This document shows positions 27,234 through 36,282 of a stretch of 64,000 bases of DNA, one piece after another (positions within the stretch are counted from its first letter, which is position 1; each line of letters begins with the position of its first letter). The DNA lies in the NCBI RefSeq assembly GCF_002737755.1, contig NZ_PEGH01000017.1:124001-188000 (forward strand), given 5' to 3'. This stretch comes from Caulobacter sp. BP25. Lineage in GTDB: Bacteria > Pseudomonadota > Alphaproteobacteria > Caulobacterales > Caulobacteraceae. The translations under genes were made by a program, and so were the position numbers. A model generated the notes under the pieces. It saw only the letters and a list, made by a program, of their open reading frames with translations. It was not told where the DNA came from and searched no databases.

Positions 27234-28643
27234 TCAGCCGGTCCAGCCGCCACCCAGCGCCTTGTAGATCGCCACGACGTCGGTGTTGACGCCGGTCTCA
27301 GCGACGGTGAGGGCGTCCTCGGCGGCCAATAGGGTGCGCTCGGCGTCCAGCAAGACGAGGAAGTCGATGCCGCCCTCGCGGTACTGGATGCGGGCCAGCT
27401 CGGCCGCGCGGCGCGAGGCGGCGGCCTGGTCTGCCAGACTCTTCAGCTGGGCCTGTTGCTGTCGGTAGGAAACGAGAGCGTTTTCCAGGTCTTCCAGCGC
27501 CAGCAGCACGACCTTGTCATAAGCCGCCAGCGCCGCGTCGTCGCGGGCCCGCGCCGCGCGCAGGCGGGCGTGGGCGCTGCCCAGGTCGAGGGCCGGCCAG
27601 CTGACGGTCGGCGCGACCGACCAGGCCTGGCTGGCGCTGTTCCCGAAGCCCGTCGAGGTCCCGGACAGGAAGCCGACGAAGCCGGTCACCGAGACGCGCG
27701 GGAACAGGTCGGCCGTCGCCACCCCCACCTGCGCGGTCGAGGCCGCCAGACGACGCTCGGCCGCCTGGACGTCGGGACGACGGCGCAGGAACTGGCCCGC
27801 CTCGCCGATCGGCAGGGCCGCGATCAACGGGCGCGTGTCGGCCTCGCGGGGGGCTAGCAGAGCGTCTAGCGCGCCGGGGCGCTGGCCGGTCAGCACCGCC
27901 AGGCGGTAGTTGGCCCGCGTCTCCGCCGTGATCAGGCCGGGGATCGCCGCCTCGGTGGCGTTTAGGCGCGCCTGGGCCGAGGCGACGTCGATCGGACTGC
28001 CCGCGCCGGCGTCGAACCGCACCTTGGTCAGGCGCAGGGTCTCACGCTGGGTCTCGAGGTTGCGGTTGGCGACCTTGAGCCGAGCCTGGGCGCCGCGCAG
28101 CTCAAGATAACTTCGAGCGACTTCCGCGGCGACGGTGACCTGGGCGTCGCGCAGGTCGGCCTGGGCCGCGCCTGCTTCAGCGCCGGCCGCCTCGACGCTC
28201 CGACGGACGCGGCCGAACAGGTCGATCTCCCAGCTGGCGTCGAAGCCTGCCTGGTAGGTCTGGCTCTCGACCCGGTCGGTCGTCAGGCCGGGCTGTTGCT
28301 GCTTGCTCTTCGCATAGGTCCCATCGGCCGTGACGTGCGGCAGTACGTCCAGCTTCTGCTCGGTGAACAGGGCGCGGGCCTCGGCGACGCGGGCCAGGGC
28401 GATCCTCAGGTCGAGGTTCGCGCCCAGCGCCTGGCCGACCAGTTGGTCGAGCACCGGGTCGCCGAACGCCTTCCACCACTGCGCTTCCGGATTGGCGGCG
28501 GTGAAGACGGCCGGCTCGGCGTTCTGGAAAGCGACCGGCGGGGTCGCCGGCGCCTTGTAGTTCGGCCCGACCGCGCAGGCGGCGGCGGTCAGGGCGACGC
28601 CGGCGATCAGCGCGGCGCGCAGGGTGGGCTTGAAGACAGACAT
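27234..28643 (-). CDS. RND efflux outer-membrane lipoprotein (NodT/OprM family)
   Basis: The 469-residue protein starts MSVFKPTLRAALIAGVALTAAACAVGPNY, a lipoprotein signal with lipobox TAAAC. The TolC-like body has two repeats with Ala-rich coiled-coil helices (SYLELRGAQARLKVANRNLETQRET and its second copy). It forms the outer-membrane duct of the tripartite pump. The ATG overlaps the pump gene stop by one base (TGATG). A NodT-type name fits, but identity with Caulobacter AcrAB2-NodT is not established here. Confidence 0.92.
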   Translation of the reverse strand: MSVFKPTLRAALIAGVALTAAACAVGPNYKAPATPPVAFQNAEPAVFTAANPEAQWWKAFGDPVLDQLVGQALGANLDLRIALARVAEARALFTEQKLDVLPHVTADGTYAKSKQQQPGLTTDRVESQTYQAGFDASWEIDLFGRVRRSVEAAGAEAGAAQADLRDAQVTVAAEVARSYLELRGAQARLKVANRNLETQRETLRLTKVRFDAGAGSPIDVASAQARLNATEAAIPGLITAETRANYRLAVLTGQRPGALDALLAPREADTRPLIAALPIGEAGQFLRRRPDVQAAERRLAASTAQVGVATADLFPRVSVTGFVGFLSGTSTGFGNSASQAWSVAPTVSWPALDLGSAHARLRAARARDDAALAAYDKVVLLALEDLENALVSYRQQQAQLKSLADQAAASRRAAELARIQYREGGIDFLVLLDAERTLLAAEDALTVAETGVNTDVVAIYKALGGGWTG

Positions 28644-31600
28644 CAGTGCGCCTCCGCGGGCGAAGTCAGCTCCGTCTTCGCCACGGCCTTGCGGGCCGTG
28701 AAGCGACGGATGACGTAGTAGAAGATCGGGGTGAGGATCAGGCCGAAGACCGTCACGCCCAGCATGCCGGAGAACACCGCCACGCCCATGGCGCGGCGCA
28801 TCTCGGACCCCGCCCCGTGCGACACCACCAGGGGGTAGACCCCCATGATGAAGGCGATCGAGGTCATCAGGATCGGCCGCAGGCGCAGGCGGCAGGCCTC
28901 CAGGACCGCCTGGAGCGGGCTGTCGCCATGCTCCTCGCGCTCCTTGGCGAACTCCACGATCAGGATGGCGTTCTTGCAGGCTAGGCCGACCAGCACGATC
29001 AGACCGATCTGGGTGAATATGTTGTTGTCGCCCTTGCTGATCCACACGCCGGCCAGGGCCGACAGCAGGGTCATCGGGACGATCAGGATGACGACCAGCG
29101 GCAGGCTCCAGCTCTCGTACTGGGCGACCAGCACCAGGAAGGCCAGCAGCACGCAGAGCGGGAAGATGAAGATCGCCGTGTTGCCCGCCAGGATCTGCTG
29201 GTAGGTCAGCTCGGTCCACTCGTAGCCCATGCCGTTGGGCAGCTCCTTCTTGGCCAGATCCTCAAGCGCCTTCTGGGCCTGACCGGTCGAGAAGCCGGGC
29301 GCGGGGCCGCCGTTGATCTCGGCGGTCAGCATGCCGTTGTAGTGGCTCTCGCGGTCGGGACCGGTGGTCTCGTGGAAGCTGACGAAGGCGCCCAGCGGGA
29401 TCATCTGGCCGTCGCCGTTGCGGGTCTGCAGGCGCAGCATCTGCTCGGGCTGCAGACGGAAGCGCTGGTCAGCCTGCACGTTGACCTCGTAGGTCCGCCC
29501 GAAGCGGTTGAAGTCGTTGACGTACAGCGAGCCCAGATAGACCTGCATGGTCTCGAAGAGGTCGGTCAGGGACACGCCCTGGGCCCGAGCCTTCTCGCGG
29601 TCGATGTCGGCCTGGATCTTCGGGACCCTGACCTGGTAGCTGGAGAAGATTCCCGCCAGGGCCGGGTCCTGCCGCGCCTTGTCCATCAGGTTCTGGGTGG
29701 CCTTGTTCAGCTCGTCCGGCCCTAAGCCCGCCTTGTCGACGATCTGCATGCGGAAGCCGCCGATGGTGCCCAGGCCCTGGACGGACGGGGGCGGGAAGAC
29801 GGCGATCTGGGCGTCGGGGATGGCGGCGAACTTCTGATTCAGCGCGGCGACGATGGCGCCGGCCTGCCTGTCCTTGTCACGACGGTCCTTGAAGTCGTCC
29901 AGGGTATAGAACACCGCGCCGGAGTTGGGGCTGTTGATCAGGCCGTTCACCGACAGGCCTGGGAAGGCCACCGAGCTCTTCACGCCCGGCACGCCCTTGG
30001 AGATCTCGCCCATCTGGCGGACCACCGCTTCGGTGCGGTCCAGCGAGGCGGCGTCGGGCAGCTGCACGACCGCGACCACATAGGCCTTGTCCTGCTGGGG
30101 TACGAAACCGGTCGGGGTCTTGGAGAAGGCGAAGACGGTCAGGACCAGCAGCACGCCGTAGACCACCAGGCCTGCGGAAGAGCGTCCCAGAGTCTTGGCC
30201 ACGCCAGAGACATAGCCGTTCGAGGCCTTGGCGAAGAAGCGGTTGAACGGGTTGAACAGCCAGCCGAGGGCCGCGTCGATCAGCTTCTGGAAGCGGTCCT
30301 TGGGCGCGTCATGGCTGCGCAGCAGGACGGCGGACAGGGCCGGCGAAAGGGTCAGGGAGTTGACGGCTGAGATCACCGTCGAGATGGCGATGGTCAGGGC
30401 GAACTGACGGTAGAACTGGCCCGACAGACCGCTGATGAAGGCGGTCGGAATGAACACCGCGCACAGCACCAGGGCCGTGGAGATGATCGGTCCGGTCACC
30501 TCGCCCATCGCCTTGCGGGTGGCGTCGGCGGGGGCGAGGCCGAGCGAGATGTTCCGCTCGACGTTCTCGACCACGACGATGGCGTCATCGACCACGATGC
30601 CGATGGCCAAGACCAGGCCAAACAGCGTCAGGGCGTTGAGACCGAAACCCAGCATCAGCATCACGGCGAAGGTGCCGATCAAGGACACGGGCACGGCGAT
30701 CAGCGGGATCACCGAGGCGCGCCAGCCCTGCAGGAAGATCACCACCACGATGACGACCAGGATGATGGCTTCGATCAGGGTGTGGACCACCGAGTCGATG
30801 CTCTCCTGCACGAAGGCGGTGGTGTCGTAGATGATCTCGTAGTCGACGCCTTCGGGGAACTCCTTCTTGAGTTCCTTCATGGTCTTCTTGACGTTGGCGG
30901 CCATTTCCAGGGCGTTGGAGCCAGGGCGCTGGAAGATCGGCATGGCGACGGCCGATTTATTGTCGAGCAAGCTGCGCAGGGCGTAGTTGTTGGCGCCCAG
31001 CTCCACGCGGGCGACGTCGCCCAGGCGGGTGATCTGGCCATCCTCGCCCGAGCGGATGATGACGTCCCGGAACTGCTCCTCATCGGTCAGGCGGCCAGGC
31101 GCGTTGATCGACAGCTGGAAGTCGGCGCCCGAGCCCGCGTTGGGCGGCGCGCCCAGTTGGCCGGCGGCCACCTGGACGTTCTGCTCGCGCAGGGCCCGCA
31201 CGACATCGCCGGCGGTCATCGACAGGGCGGCCAGCTTTTCAGGGTCCAGCCAGACGCGCATCGAGTACGCGCCCGCGCCGAAGATCTGCACATCGCCGAC
31301 GCCGTCGATCCGCTTCAGCCGATCACGCACGTTCAGCTGCGCGTAGTTGCTGAGGTACAGCATGTCGTAGCGTTTGTTCGGCGAGATCATGTGCACGACC
31401 AGGGTCAGGTCAGGCGAGGCCTTGTCGGTGGTCACGCCGATCCGCTGCACTTCCTGGGGCAGCTTGGGCAGGGCCTGGGCGACGCGGTTCTGGACCTGCA
31501 CCTGGGCCTTATCGAGGTCAGTGCCGAGCGCGAAGGTGACGGTCAGCACCATGGCCCCGTCGGCGGCCGATTGGGACGATTGGTAGATCATCCCCTCGAC

Positions 31601-31819
31601 GCCGTTGATCGCCTGCTCCAGCGGAGCGGCGACGGTCTGGCCGATGACAGACGGGTTGGCGCCCGGATAGGCCGCGCGCACGACCACGGTCGGCGGCACC
31701 ACTTCGGGATACTCGCTGATCGGCAACTGCGGCAGCGACACCAGGCCGGCGATGAAGATGATGATCGAGAGCACGGCCGCGAAGCGGGGCCTGTTCACGA
31801 AGAACTTTGAAAAGGACAT
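28643..31819 (-). CDS. RND multidrug efflux pump, AcrB/HAE1 family
   Basis: The ATG at 31819 gives 1058 residues with N-terminal MSFSKFFVNRPRFAAVLSIIIFIAGL. Twelve transmembrane helices and two large periplasmic loops are evident. Proton-relay acidic residues lie in AIGIVVDDAIVVVENVERN (helix 4). The signature PGANPSVIGQTVAAPLEQAINGVEGMIYQSSQSAADGAM is typical of HAE1 pumps. It expels amphiphilic compounds using the proton gradient. Operon order is adaptor, pump, outer-membrane factor. The gap to the adaptor gene is filled by a palindromic repeat. Confidence 0.95.
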   Translation of the reverse strand: MSFSKFFVNRPRFAAVLSIIIFIAGLVSLPQLPISEYPEVVPPTVVVRAAYPGANPSVIGQTVAAPLEQAINGVEGMIYQSSQSAADGAMVLTVTFALGTDLDKAQVQVQNRVAQALPKLPQEVQRIGVTTDKASPDLTLVVHMISPNKRYDMLYLSNYAQLNVRDRLKRIDGVGDVQIFGAGAYSMRVWLDPEKLAALSMTAGDVVRALREQNVQVAAGQLGAPPNAGSGADFQLSINAPGRLTDEEQFRDVIIRSGEDGQITRLGDVARVELGANNYALRSLLDNKSAVAMPIFQRPGSNALEMAANVKKTMKELKKEFPEGVDYEIIYDTTAFVQESIDSVVHTLIEAIILVVIVVVIFLQGWRASVIPLIAVPVSLIGTFAVMLMLGFGLNALTLFGLVLAIGIVVDDAIVVVENVERNISLGLAPADATRKAMGEVTGPIISTALVLCAVFIPTAFISGLSGQFYRQFALTIAISTVISAVNSLTLSPALSAVLLRSHDAPKDRFQKLIDAALGWLFNPFNRFFAKASNGYVSGVAKTLGRSSAGLVVYGVLLVLTVFAFSKTPTGFVPQQDKAYVVAVVQLPDAASLDRTEAVVRQMGEISKGVPGVKSSVAFPGLSVNGLINSPNSGAVFYTLDDFKDRRDKDRQAGAIVAALNQKFAAIPDAQIAVFPPPSVQGLGTIGGFRMQIVDKAGLGPDELNKATQNLMDKARQDPALAGIFSSYQVRVPKIQADIDREKARAQGVSLTDLFETMQVYLGSLYVNDFNRFGRTYEVNVQADQRFRLQPEQMLRLQTRNGDGQMIPLGAFVSFHETTGPDRESHYNGMLTAEINGGPAPGFSTGQAQKALEDLAKKELPNGMGYEWTELTYQQILAGNTAIFIFPLCVLLAFLVLVAQYESWSLPLVVILIVPMTLLSALAGVWISKGDNNIFTQIGLIVLVGLACKNAILIVEFAKEREEHGDSPLQAVLEACRLRLRPILMTSIAFIMGVYPLVVSHGAGSEMRRAMGVAVFSGMLGVTVFGLILTPIFYYVIRRFTARKAVAKTELTSPAEAH

Positions 31820-31867
31820 GCGGGTCGTCCTGGGGAGGAGGCGTTCCGGGGAGGAAGCGTGTTTTGT

Positions 31868-32000
31868 CACTCCCCTCCCCCTGGATGGGGGAGGGGCAGG
31901 GGTGGGGGTGATTGCAGAGGGTGATGGCGAACGCGGCGCATGGTCTAAGCGCCGAAGTCACCCCCATCCCCGCCCTTCCCCCATCGAGGGGGAAGGGAGA
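31868..32000. repeat. Palindromic G/C-run intergenic repeat (class B) inside the RND operon
   Basis: Two G/C-run hairpins (about 31868-31896 and 31974-31998) are joined by a spacer and flanked by mutually inverted AGGGGTGGGGGTGA-like and TCACCCCCATCCCC-like arms. The unit occupies almost all of the gap between the adaptor and pump genes. Related elements occur at 56501-56524 and 63144-63261. Confidence 0.75.
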
Positions 32001-32004
32001 GATC

Positions 32005-33168
32005 TCAGTTCTGACGGATCGGGGTCTCGACCTGGGCGAGCTGATCGAGGTCGGCCTTGTCGGCCTTGACCGGCACCGGCGCGACGGTGTCGCCCGGCTT
32101 GACCTTCTGCAGGCCGCCCACGATCACCCGGTCGCCGGGCTTCAGGCCCGAGCGGATGATGCGCAGGTTGCCGGCCAGCGGGCCGATCTCCACCGGGCGG
32201 TACTCGGCCTTGTTGGCGCTGTTGACCACCACGACGAAGCGCTTGCCCAGATCGGTCGCGACAGCGCGATCGGGCGCCAGGGCGACGGTCTGGCTCTCGG
32301 CGCTGACCAGGCGGATGCGGGCGAACAGACCCGGCGTGAAGCGGCCGTCGGCGTTGGCGAAGATGGCCCGGCCGGCGATGGTGCCGCTCTTGGCGTCCAG
32401 GGCGTTGTCGATGAAGGCCAGCTTGCCGACATGCGGATAACCGTCCTCGGTCATTAGGCCCATATAGACCGGACCGCCCTTGCCGCGTTCGGCAGAGGCG
32501 TACTTCAGGAAGGTCTGCTCATCGGCGTTGAACTCGGCATAGATCGGCGTGTCGGACACCACGGTCGTCAGCAAACTCGACTGGGTGACGAGGTTGCCGC
32601 GCGTGATGATGGCCTTGGAGATGCGGCCGTCGATCGGCGAGGTCACCCGCGTCCATTCCAGGTTCAGCCGCGCAGTCTGCAGGGCGGCCTGGGCGGCGGA
32701 GAGGTTGGCTTGAGCGGCGCGCTCTTCCGAGGCCAGGCGATCGAATTCGCTCTGGGCCAGGGCGTTCTGCTCGATCAGGCGTCGGCCGCGTTCGCGATTG
32801 ACCACCGCAAGGTCCAGTTGGGCCTTGGCGCGGGCCACCTCGGCGGCGGCGCGGTCGGCCTCGGCCTTGTAGGGGCGCGGGTCGATCTGGAACAGCACCT
32901 GACCCTTGTGGACGCGCGCGCCCTCGGTGAACTGGGCGCCGTCGATAAAGCCGGAGACGCGCGGGCGGATCTCGACGGTGTCGATCGGCTCGAGGCGGCC
33001 GGTGAAGTCGTCCCACTGGCGCAGGGACTTGAAGGCGACCTCGGTGACGGTGACCTGGGCGGGCGGCGGCGCGGCGGCGGCGTCCTGCTTGGCTTGGGCC
33101 GAGCAGGCGGCCAGCACGGCGACGGCGGCGAGGCCGGCGAAAGACGTGATGACGGGTTGGAGACGCAT
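32005..33168 (-). CDS. RND efflux periplasmic adaptor (membrane fusion protein)
   Basis: The 387-residue protein starts MRLQPVITSFAGLAAVAVLAACSAQ, a lipoprotein signal. The order is beta-barrel/lipoyl segment (RVSGFIDGAQFTEGARVHKGQVLFQIDPRPYKAE), the alpha-helical hairpin (Ala-rich, ARAKAQLDLAVVNRERGRRLIEQ), and the second lipoyl half (RVTSPIDGRISKAIITRGNLV). It bridges the pump and the outer-membrane factor. It is first in the operon and divergent from a TetR regulator. Confidence 0.93.
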   Translation of the reverse strand: MRLQPVITSFAGLAAVAVLAACSAQAKQDAAAAPPPAQVTVTEVAFKSLRQWDDFTGRLEPIDTVEIRPRVSGFIDGAQFTEGARVHKGQVLFQIDPRPYKAEADRAAAEVARAKAQLDLAVVNRERGRRLIEQNALAQSEFDRLASEERAAQANLSAAQAALQTARLNLEWTRVTSPIDGRISKAIITRGNLVTQSSLLTTVVSDTPIYAEFNADEQTFLKYASAERGKGGPVYMGLMTEDGYPHVGKLAFIDNALDAKSGTIAGRAIFANADGRFTPGLFARIRLVSAESQTVALAPDRAVATDLGKRFVVVVNSANKAEYRPVEIGPLAGNLRIIRSGLKPGDRVIVGGLQKVKPGDTVAPVPVKADKADLDQLAQVETPIRQN

Positions 33169-33547
33169 GGGGAGGAACCTGTCGGACGGAAAACGGGGGG
33201 AGCGGGCTATTCGAAGACGGGGCGGCGCGAGGCGCCGCGTGTGGACTGGCCAAGGGCGCGGAAGGTCGCCCAGCCGTGGCCGCCTTCCGGCTTGGACCTG
33301 AAGAAACCTATGAAACCCTTCGCCTTCGCGACTTGCGGGGCGGCTTGGGGCGCGGTGACGTAAACGTTTGTTTGCGGGGGCATTGGCGCGCGCTCCTTAG
33401 GGGTTTAAGGATCAAATGTCGCAGGGACGGTTACTTGACCCGGACGACGAGAATGACGATCTAGGATGTGACGAGACCGTTCGGTATCATCGCTCAGGGC
33501 GAGAGATACTGACCGGTAACTCTCACGTCAAGGAGAGGCCTGCCAAA
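33169..33547. other. Divergent regulatory region between the RND operon and tetR
   Basis: The 379-base gap shows no convincing gene. It holds a run of six G near 33195, an AAACGTTTG motif near 33363, and the inverted operator-like pair at 33476-33517 close to tetR. The promoters of both units should lie here. Confidence 0.6.
33476..33517. promoter_or_regulatory. Candidate TetR operator: inverted 13-base pair
   Basis: ACCGTTCGGTATC (33476-33488) and GATACTGACCGGT (33505-33517) are inverted copies agreeing at 11 of 13 positions, 16 bases apart. Each has an internal ACCG/CGGT symmetry of a type seen in operators of TetR repressors of RND pumps. The tetR start is 31 bases downstream. Confidence 0.6.
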
Positions 33548-34186
33548 ATGGCGACGAGAAATTCTGGGGACGGGGCTTTGGGCGACAAGGAAGCGGCCGT
33601 TTGCGCGCCGGCGTCCAAGCGTCCGGCGCGTGACCGGATCTTCGAGACCGCCCGTGAGCTGTTCTACCAGCACGGCATCCGCGCCGTCGGCGTCGAGACC
33701 ATCGCCTCCGAGGCCGACGCGACCAAGATGACGCTCTATCGGAACTTCCCGTCCAAGGACGAGCTGGTGGTCGAGGTTCTGCGCGAGCAGGAGCGCGAGT
33801 ACTGGGCCTGGTGGGAAAGCGTCACGGCCTGCGGCTGCTCTGACCCGCGATCCCAGCTAGAAGCGCTGTTTGACGCCTTCGAGACCAAGGCCTGCAACGC
33901 CGACATCCACGGCTGCCCGCTCTCGAACGCAGCGATCGAGCTGCATGAGGAAAGCCACCCGGCTCAGGTGGTTTCGGTCAACTACAAGAAGGAGCTGCAC
34001 AGGCGGTTGGCCGATCTCGCGCATCGCGCCGGTTCCAAAGACGACGACCTCGCCGACGCGCTTATGCTGCTGATGGAGGGCGCCTACATCTCCCGCGTCA
34101 CCCTTGGCCCCGCCGGTCCGGCCCGCGCCGTGGCCCGCTCGGCCCGGGCGCTGATCCGGTTCCACCTGGACGGGTGCTTATCTTAA
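33548..34186 (+). CDS. TetR-family regulator divergent from the RND operon
   Basis: The ATG at 33548 follows an AGGAGAGG ribosome site at a good distance; 212 residues result. The helix-turn-helix is clear: [51 protein letters not shown]. The C-terminal domain has Cys residues in [20 protein letters not shown] that could bind ligand or form disulfides. It is the probable repressor of the RND pump. Its last four bases overlap the end of the convergent modB gene. Confidence 0.9.
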   Translation: MATRNSGDGALGDKEAAVCAPASKRPARDRIFETARELFYQHGIRAVGVETIASEADATKMTLYRNFPSKDELVVEVLREQEREYWAWWESVTACGCSDPRSQLEALFDAFETKACNADIHGCPLSNAAIELHEESHPAQVVSVNYKKELHRRLADLAHRAGSKDDDLADALMLLMEGAYISRVTLGPAGPARAVARSARALIRFHLDGCLS

Positions 34187-34854
34187 GCGCGCGGGTCCAG
34201 CACCCGCGCTCGCCGCTCGATGGCCAGCAGGGCCAGCAGCACCGCGAAGGCGAAGAGGAGCAGCATCAGCGACAAGCGGTGGGCCTCTCCCCATTCGAGC
34301 CCTTCGACCAAACGATAGATCTCGGTCGAGAGCACGGTGGTCTCGCCCGGGATATTGCCGCCCAGCATCATCACGACCCCGAACTCGCCCACCGTGTGGG
34401 CGAAGGTCAGGATGGCGGCGGCGACATAACCGGGCAGGGCTAGCGGTAGGGCCACCCGCCAGAAGCCGGCCCACGGAGAGGCGCCCAGGGTCGCGGCCGC
34501 CTCCAACGGCTCGTCGCCCACCGCGAGGAAGGCGTTTCGCAGAGGCTGCACCGCGAACGGCAGCGAATAGATCAGCGAGCCGATCACCAGGCCCTCGAAG
34601 GTGAAGGCCAGGGTCCGCACGCCGAACGGCGCTAGCAGGGCCATCAACGGGCTGTTCGGCCCCAGGGCGATCAGCAGGTAGAAGCCCAGCACCGTCGGCG
34701 GCAGCACGATCGGCAAGGCGACCACGGCCGTGACCACGGTGCGCAGGCTCGAACGTCCGCGCGCCAGCCACCAGGACAGCGGCGTGGCCAACAGCAGCAG
34801 AAGGATCGTGGTGATCCCCGCCAGCTTCGCCGTCAGCCATAGCACCTCGGCCAT
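34183..34854 (-). CDS. modB: Molybdate ABC transporter permease
   Basis: The 223-residue permease has five to six helices. The EAA motif [29 protein letters not shown] contacts the ATPase, and [25 protein letters not shown] is the ModB hallmark. The ATG overlaps the modA stop by one base. No modC ATPase follows; the convergent tetR ends here. The permease therefore needs an ATPase encoded elsewhere or is non-functional. Confidence 0.92.
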   Translation of the reverse strand: MAEVLWLTAKLAGITTILLLLLATPLSWWLARGRSSLRTVVTAVVALPIVLPPTVLGFYLLIALGPNSPLMALLAPFGVRTLAFTFEGLVIGSLIYSLPFAVQPLRNAFLAVGDEPLEAAATLGASPWAGFWRVALPLALPGYVAAAILTFAHTVGEFGVVMMLGGNIPGETTVLSTEIYRLVEGLEWGEAHRLSLMLLLFAFAVLLALLAIERRARVLDPRA

Positions 34855-35612
34855 CAACGAACCTCGTAGCCGTAGCGCTTGATGATCGCCTTGGCCTCGC
34901 CGCTCTTCAGGAACGCCATGAACGCCTTGGCCGCCGCGCTGTTCTGGCCGGTCTTCAGCAGCACGGCCTGCTGCGCGATCGGCGTGTGGTCCGCCGCCGG
35001 CACGATCCAACGCGAGCCGCCCTTCACGTCGATCACCTGGGACAGGGCCACGAAGCCTAGCTCGGCCGCGCCGGTCTGGACGTACTGGAAGGTTTGGGTG
35101 ATCGAGGCCCCGGTGACGATCTTAGGCCTCAAGGCCTCGTAGAGCTTCAGCTTGGTCAGGGTCTCGACCGCCGCCTGGCCGTAGGGCGCGGCCTTCGGAT
35201 CGGCGATCGCCAGCTTGTCGAACCCGCCCTTGGCGAGCACCGCGCCCCTCGGATCGACGAGGCCGGACGTCTTGCTGAACAGCACCAGCCGTCCGGTGGC
35301 GTAGGTGAAGCGCGAGCCGAGAACCGCCAGACCCTCGGCCTCGGCCTTCTGCGGCCGCTCGACGTCGGCCGACAGGAAGACCTCGTACGGCGCGCCGTTT
35401 GCGATCTGGGCGTAGAACTGGCCCGACGCGCCGAAGCTCAAGGTGGCGTCGTGGCCGGTCCTGGCCTTGAACCGCGCGGCGATCTCTCGGGCGGCCTCGG
35501 TGAAGTTGGCGGCGACGGCGACCTTCGTCTCGCCGGCGAGGGCCGCCCCGCCCAGCGCAAGCGACACGGCGCCGGCCAAGGCGGCGATCAGCATCGGACG
35601 ACGAGCGATCAT
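34854..35612 (-). CDS. modA: Molybdate-binding periplasmic protein
   Basis: The ATG at 35612 gives 252 residues with a signal peptide ([26 protein letters not shown]). The ModA fold is shown by [52 protein letters not shown] and [13 protein letters not shown]. It delivers molybdate (or tungstate) to ModB. It is the first gene of a two-gene unit. Confidence 0.93.
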   Translation of the reverse strand: MIARRPMLIAALAGAVSLALGGAALAGETKVAVAANFTEAAREIAARFKARTGHDATLSFGASGQFYAQIANGAPYEVFLSADVERPQKAEAEGLAVLGSRFTYATGRLVLFSKTSGLVDPRGAVLAKGGFDKLAIADPKAAPYGQAAVETLTKLKLYEALRPKIVTGASITQTFQYVQTGAAELGFVALSQVIDVKGGSRWIVPAADHTPIAQQAVLLKTGQNSAAAKAFMAFLKSGEAKAIIKRYGYEVR

Positions 35613-35645
35613 CGGGTAGTCCTGAGCCTGGATCCAGTTGTGCAG

Positions 35646-35777
35646 ATGGACTACATAGCGGCGGAATCGAGACTCGTCGCGCCCCTGAAACCAGAAGACG
35701 CGGCCCGGTCGTTCCTTGTCGGCGGGAAGGTCAAGGCGCGGATCGCCGCCTCCGACGTGATCCTGGCGGTGGACTAG
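35646..35777 (+). pseudogene. Possible ModC/TOBE-domain fragment
   Basis: A 43-codon plus-strand frame between modA and the MarR gene encodes ESRLVAPLKP and then GGKVKARIAASDVILAVD. This resembles the molybdate-binding TOBE/Mop segment at the C-terminus of ModC (pattern G-x-V-x-x-R-I-x-A-x-D-V-x-L-A). The rest of a ModC is absent, and the fragment is opposite in strand to modAB. It overlaps the end of the convergent MarR gene by four bases. It may be a relic or a chance match. Confidence 0.3.
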
Positions 35778-36217
35778 GCGAGCTTCCGCAGGCCCGCGCG
35801 CAGAGTGTCGCCGCCGCCGCCCAGGTCCTCGTCCAGCTTGCCGTGCTCGCGCGTCCAGAGCGGCAGGGCCTGGGCCAGCAGAGCGCGGCCGTCGGGCGTC
35901 AGGCTCAACACCCGGGCCCGGCCGTCCTTGGGATCGGGCGCGACCGTCAGCAGGCCGCGTCGCTCCAGCGGCTTCAGCGCGGCTGTCAGGGTTGTGCGGT
36001 CCATGGCCAGGAGATTGGCGACGCCGCCCATGCCGGCTGGCTCGGGCCGGTTCAACGACATTAGCAGCGAGAACTGACCATTGGTCAGGCCCAGAGGCCG
36101 CAAGGCCTCGTCGAAACGCCGCGCCAACGCCCGGGCGGCGCGCTGGACGTGCAGGCACAGGCAGGTGTCGCGGACATGGATCGTCGCTTCGAAGGGAATC
36201 ACGACCGGCTTTGACAT
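35774..36217 (-). CDS. MarR-family transcriptional regulator
   Basis: The ATG at 36217 gives 147 residues; a TTG six bases upstream is an alternative. The winged helix-turn-helix is visible as LTNGQFSLLMSL, MGGVANLLAMDRTTLTAALKPLERRGLLTVAPDPKDGRARVLSLTPDGRALL. The N-terminus has Cys residues in DTCLCLHVQ, which could sense oxidants. It is divergent from the DUF899 gene, with a palindrome at 36227-36242 between them, so it probably represses both. Confidence 0.9.
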   Translation of the reverse strand: MSKPVVIPFEATIHVRDTCLCLHVQRAARALARRFDEALRPLGLTNGQFSLLMSLNRPEPAGMGGVANLLAMDRTTLTAALKPLERRGLLTVAPDPKDGRARVLSLTPDGRALLAQALPLWTREHGKLDEDLGGGGDTLRAGLRKLA

Positions 36218-36226
36218 ACCCAATTT

Positions 36227-36242
36227 ATGTTGATATCAACGT
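36227..36242. promoter_or_regulatory. MarR-type palindromic operator
   Basis: The perfect 12-base palindrome GTTGATATCAAC (36229-36240) extends to 16 bases with one mismatched pair. It lies 10 bases upstream of the marR ATG and about 40 bases before the DUF899 gene, a position suited to repression of both. Confidence 0.7.
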
Positions 36243-36282
36243 TATTCGTCAAGCGAAAACAGCTCAGTTTACGGAGGACGTG

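Noticed and set aside
27234-29219. The long frame extending the outer-membrane factor upstream to 29219
   Set aside because: The extension runs through the RND pump gene in another frame. The true start at 28643 gives a lipoprotein signal and a TGATG junction.
27234-33168. Identity with the characterised Caulobacter AcrAB2-NodT pump and its TipR repressor
   Set aside because: The gene order and divergent TetR are similar, but several RND operons share that arrangement and the sequence alone does not settle which paralogue this is.
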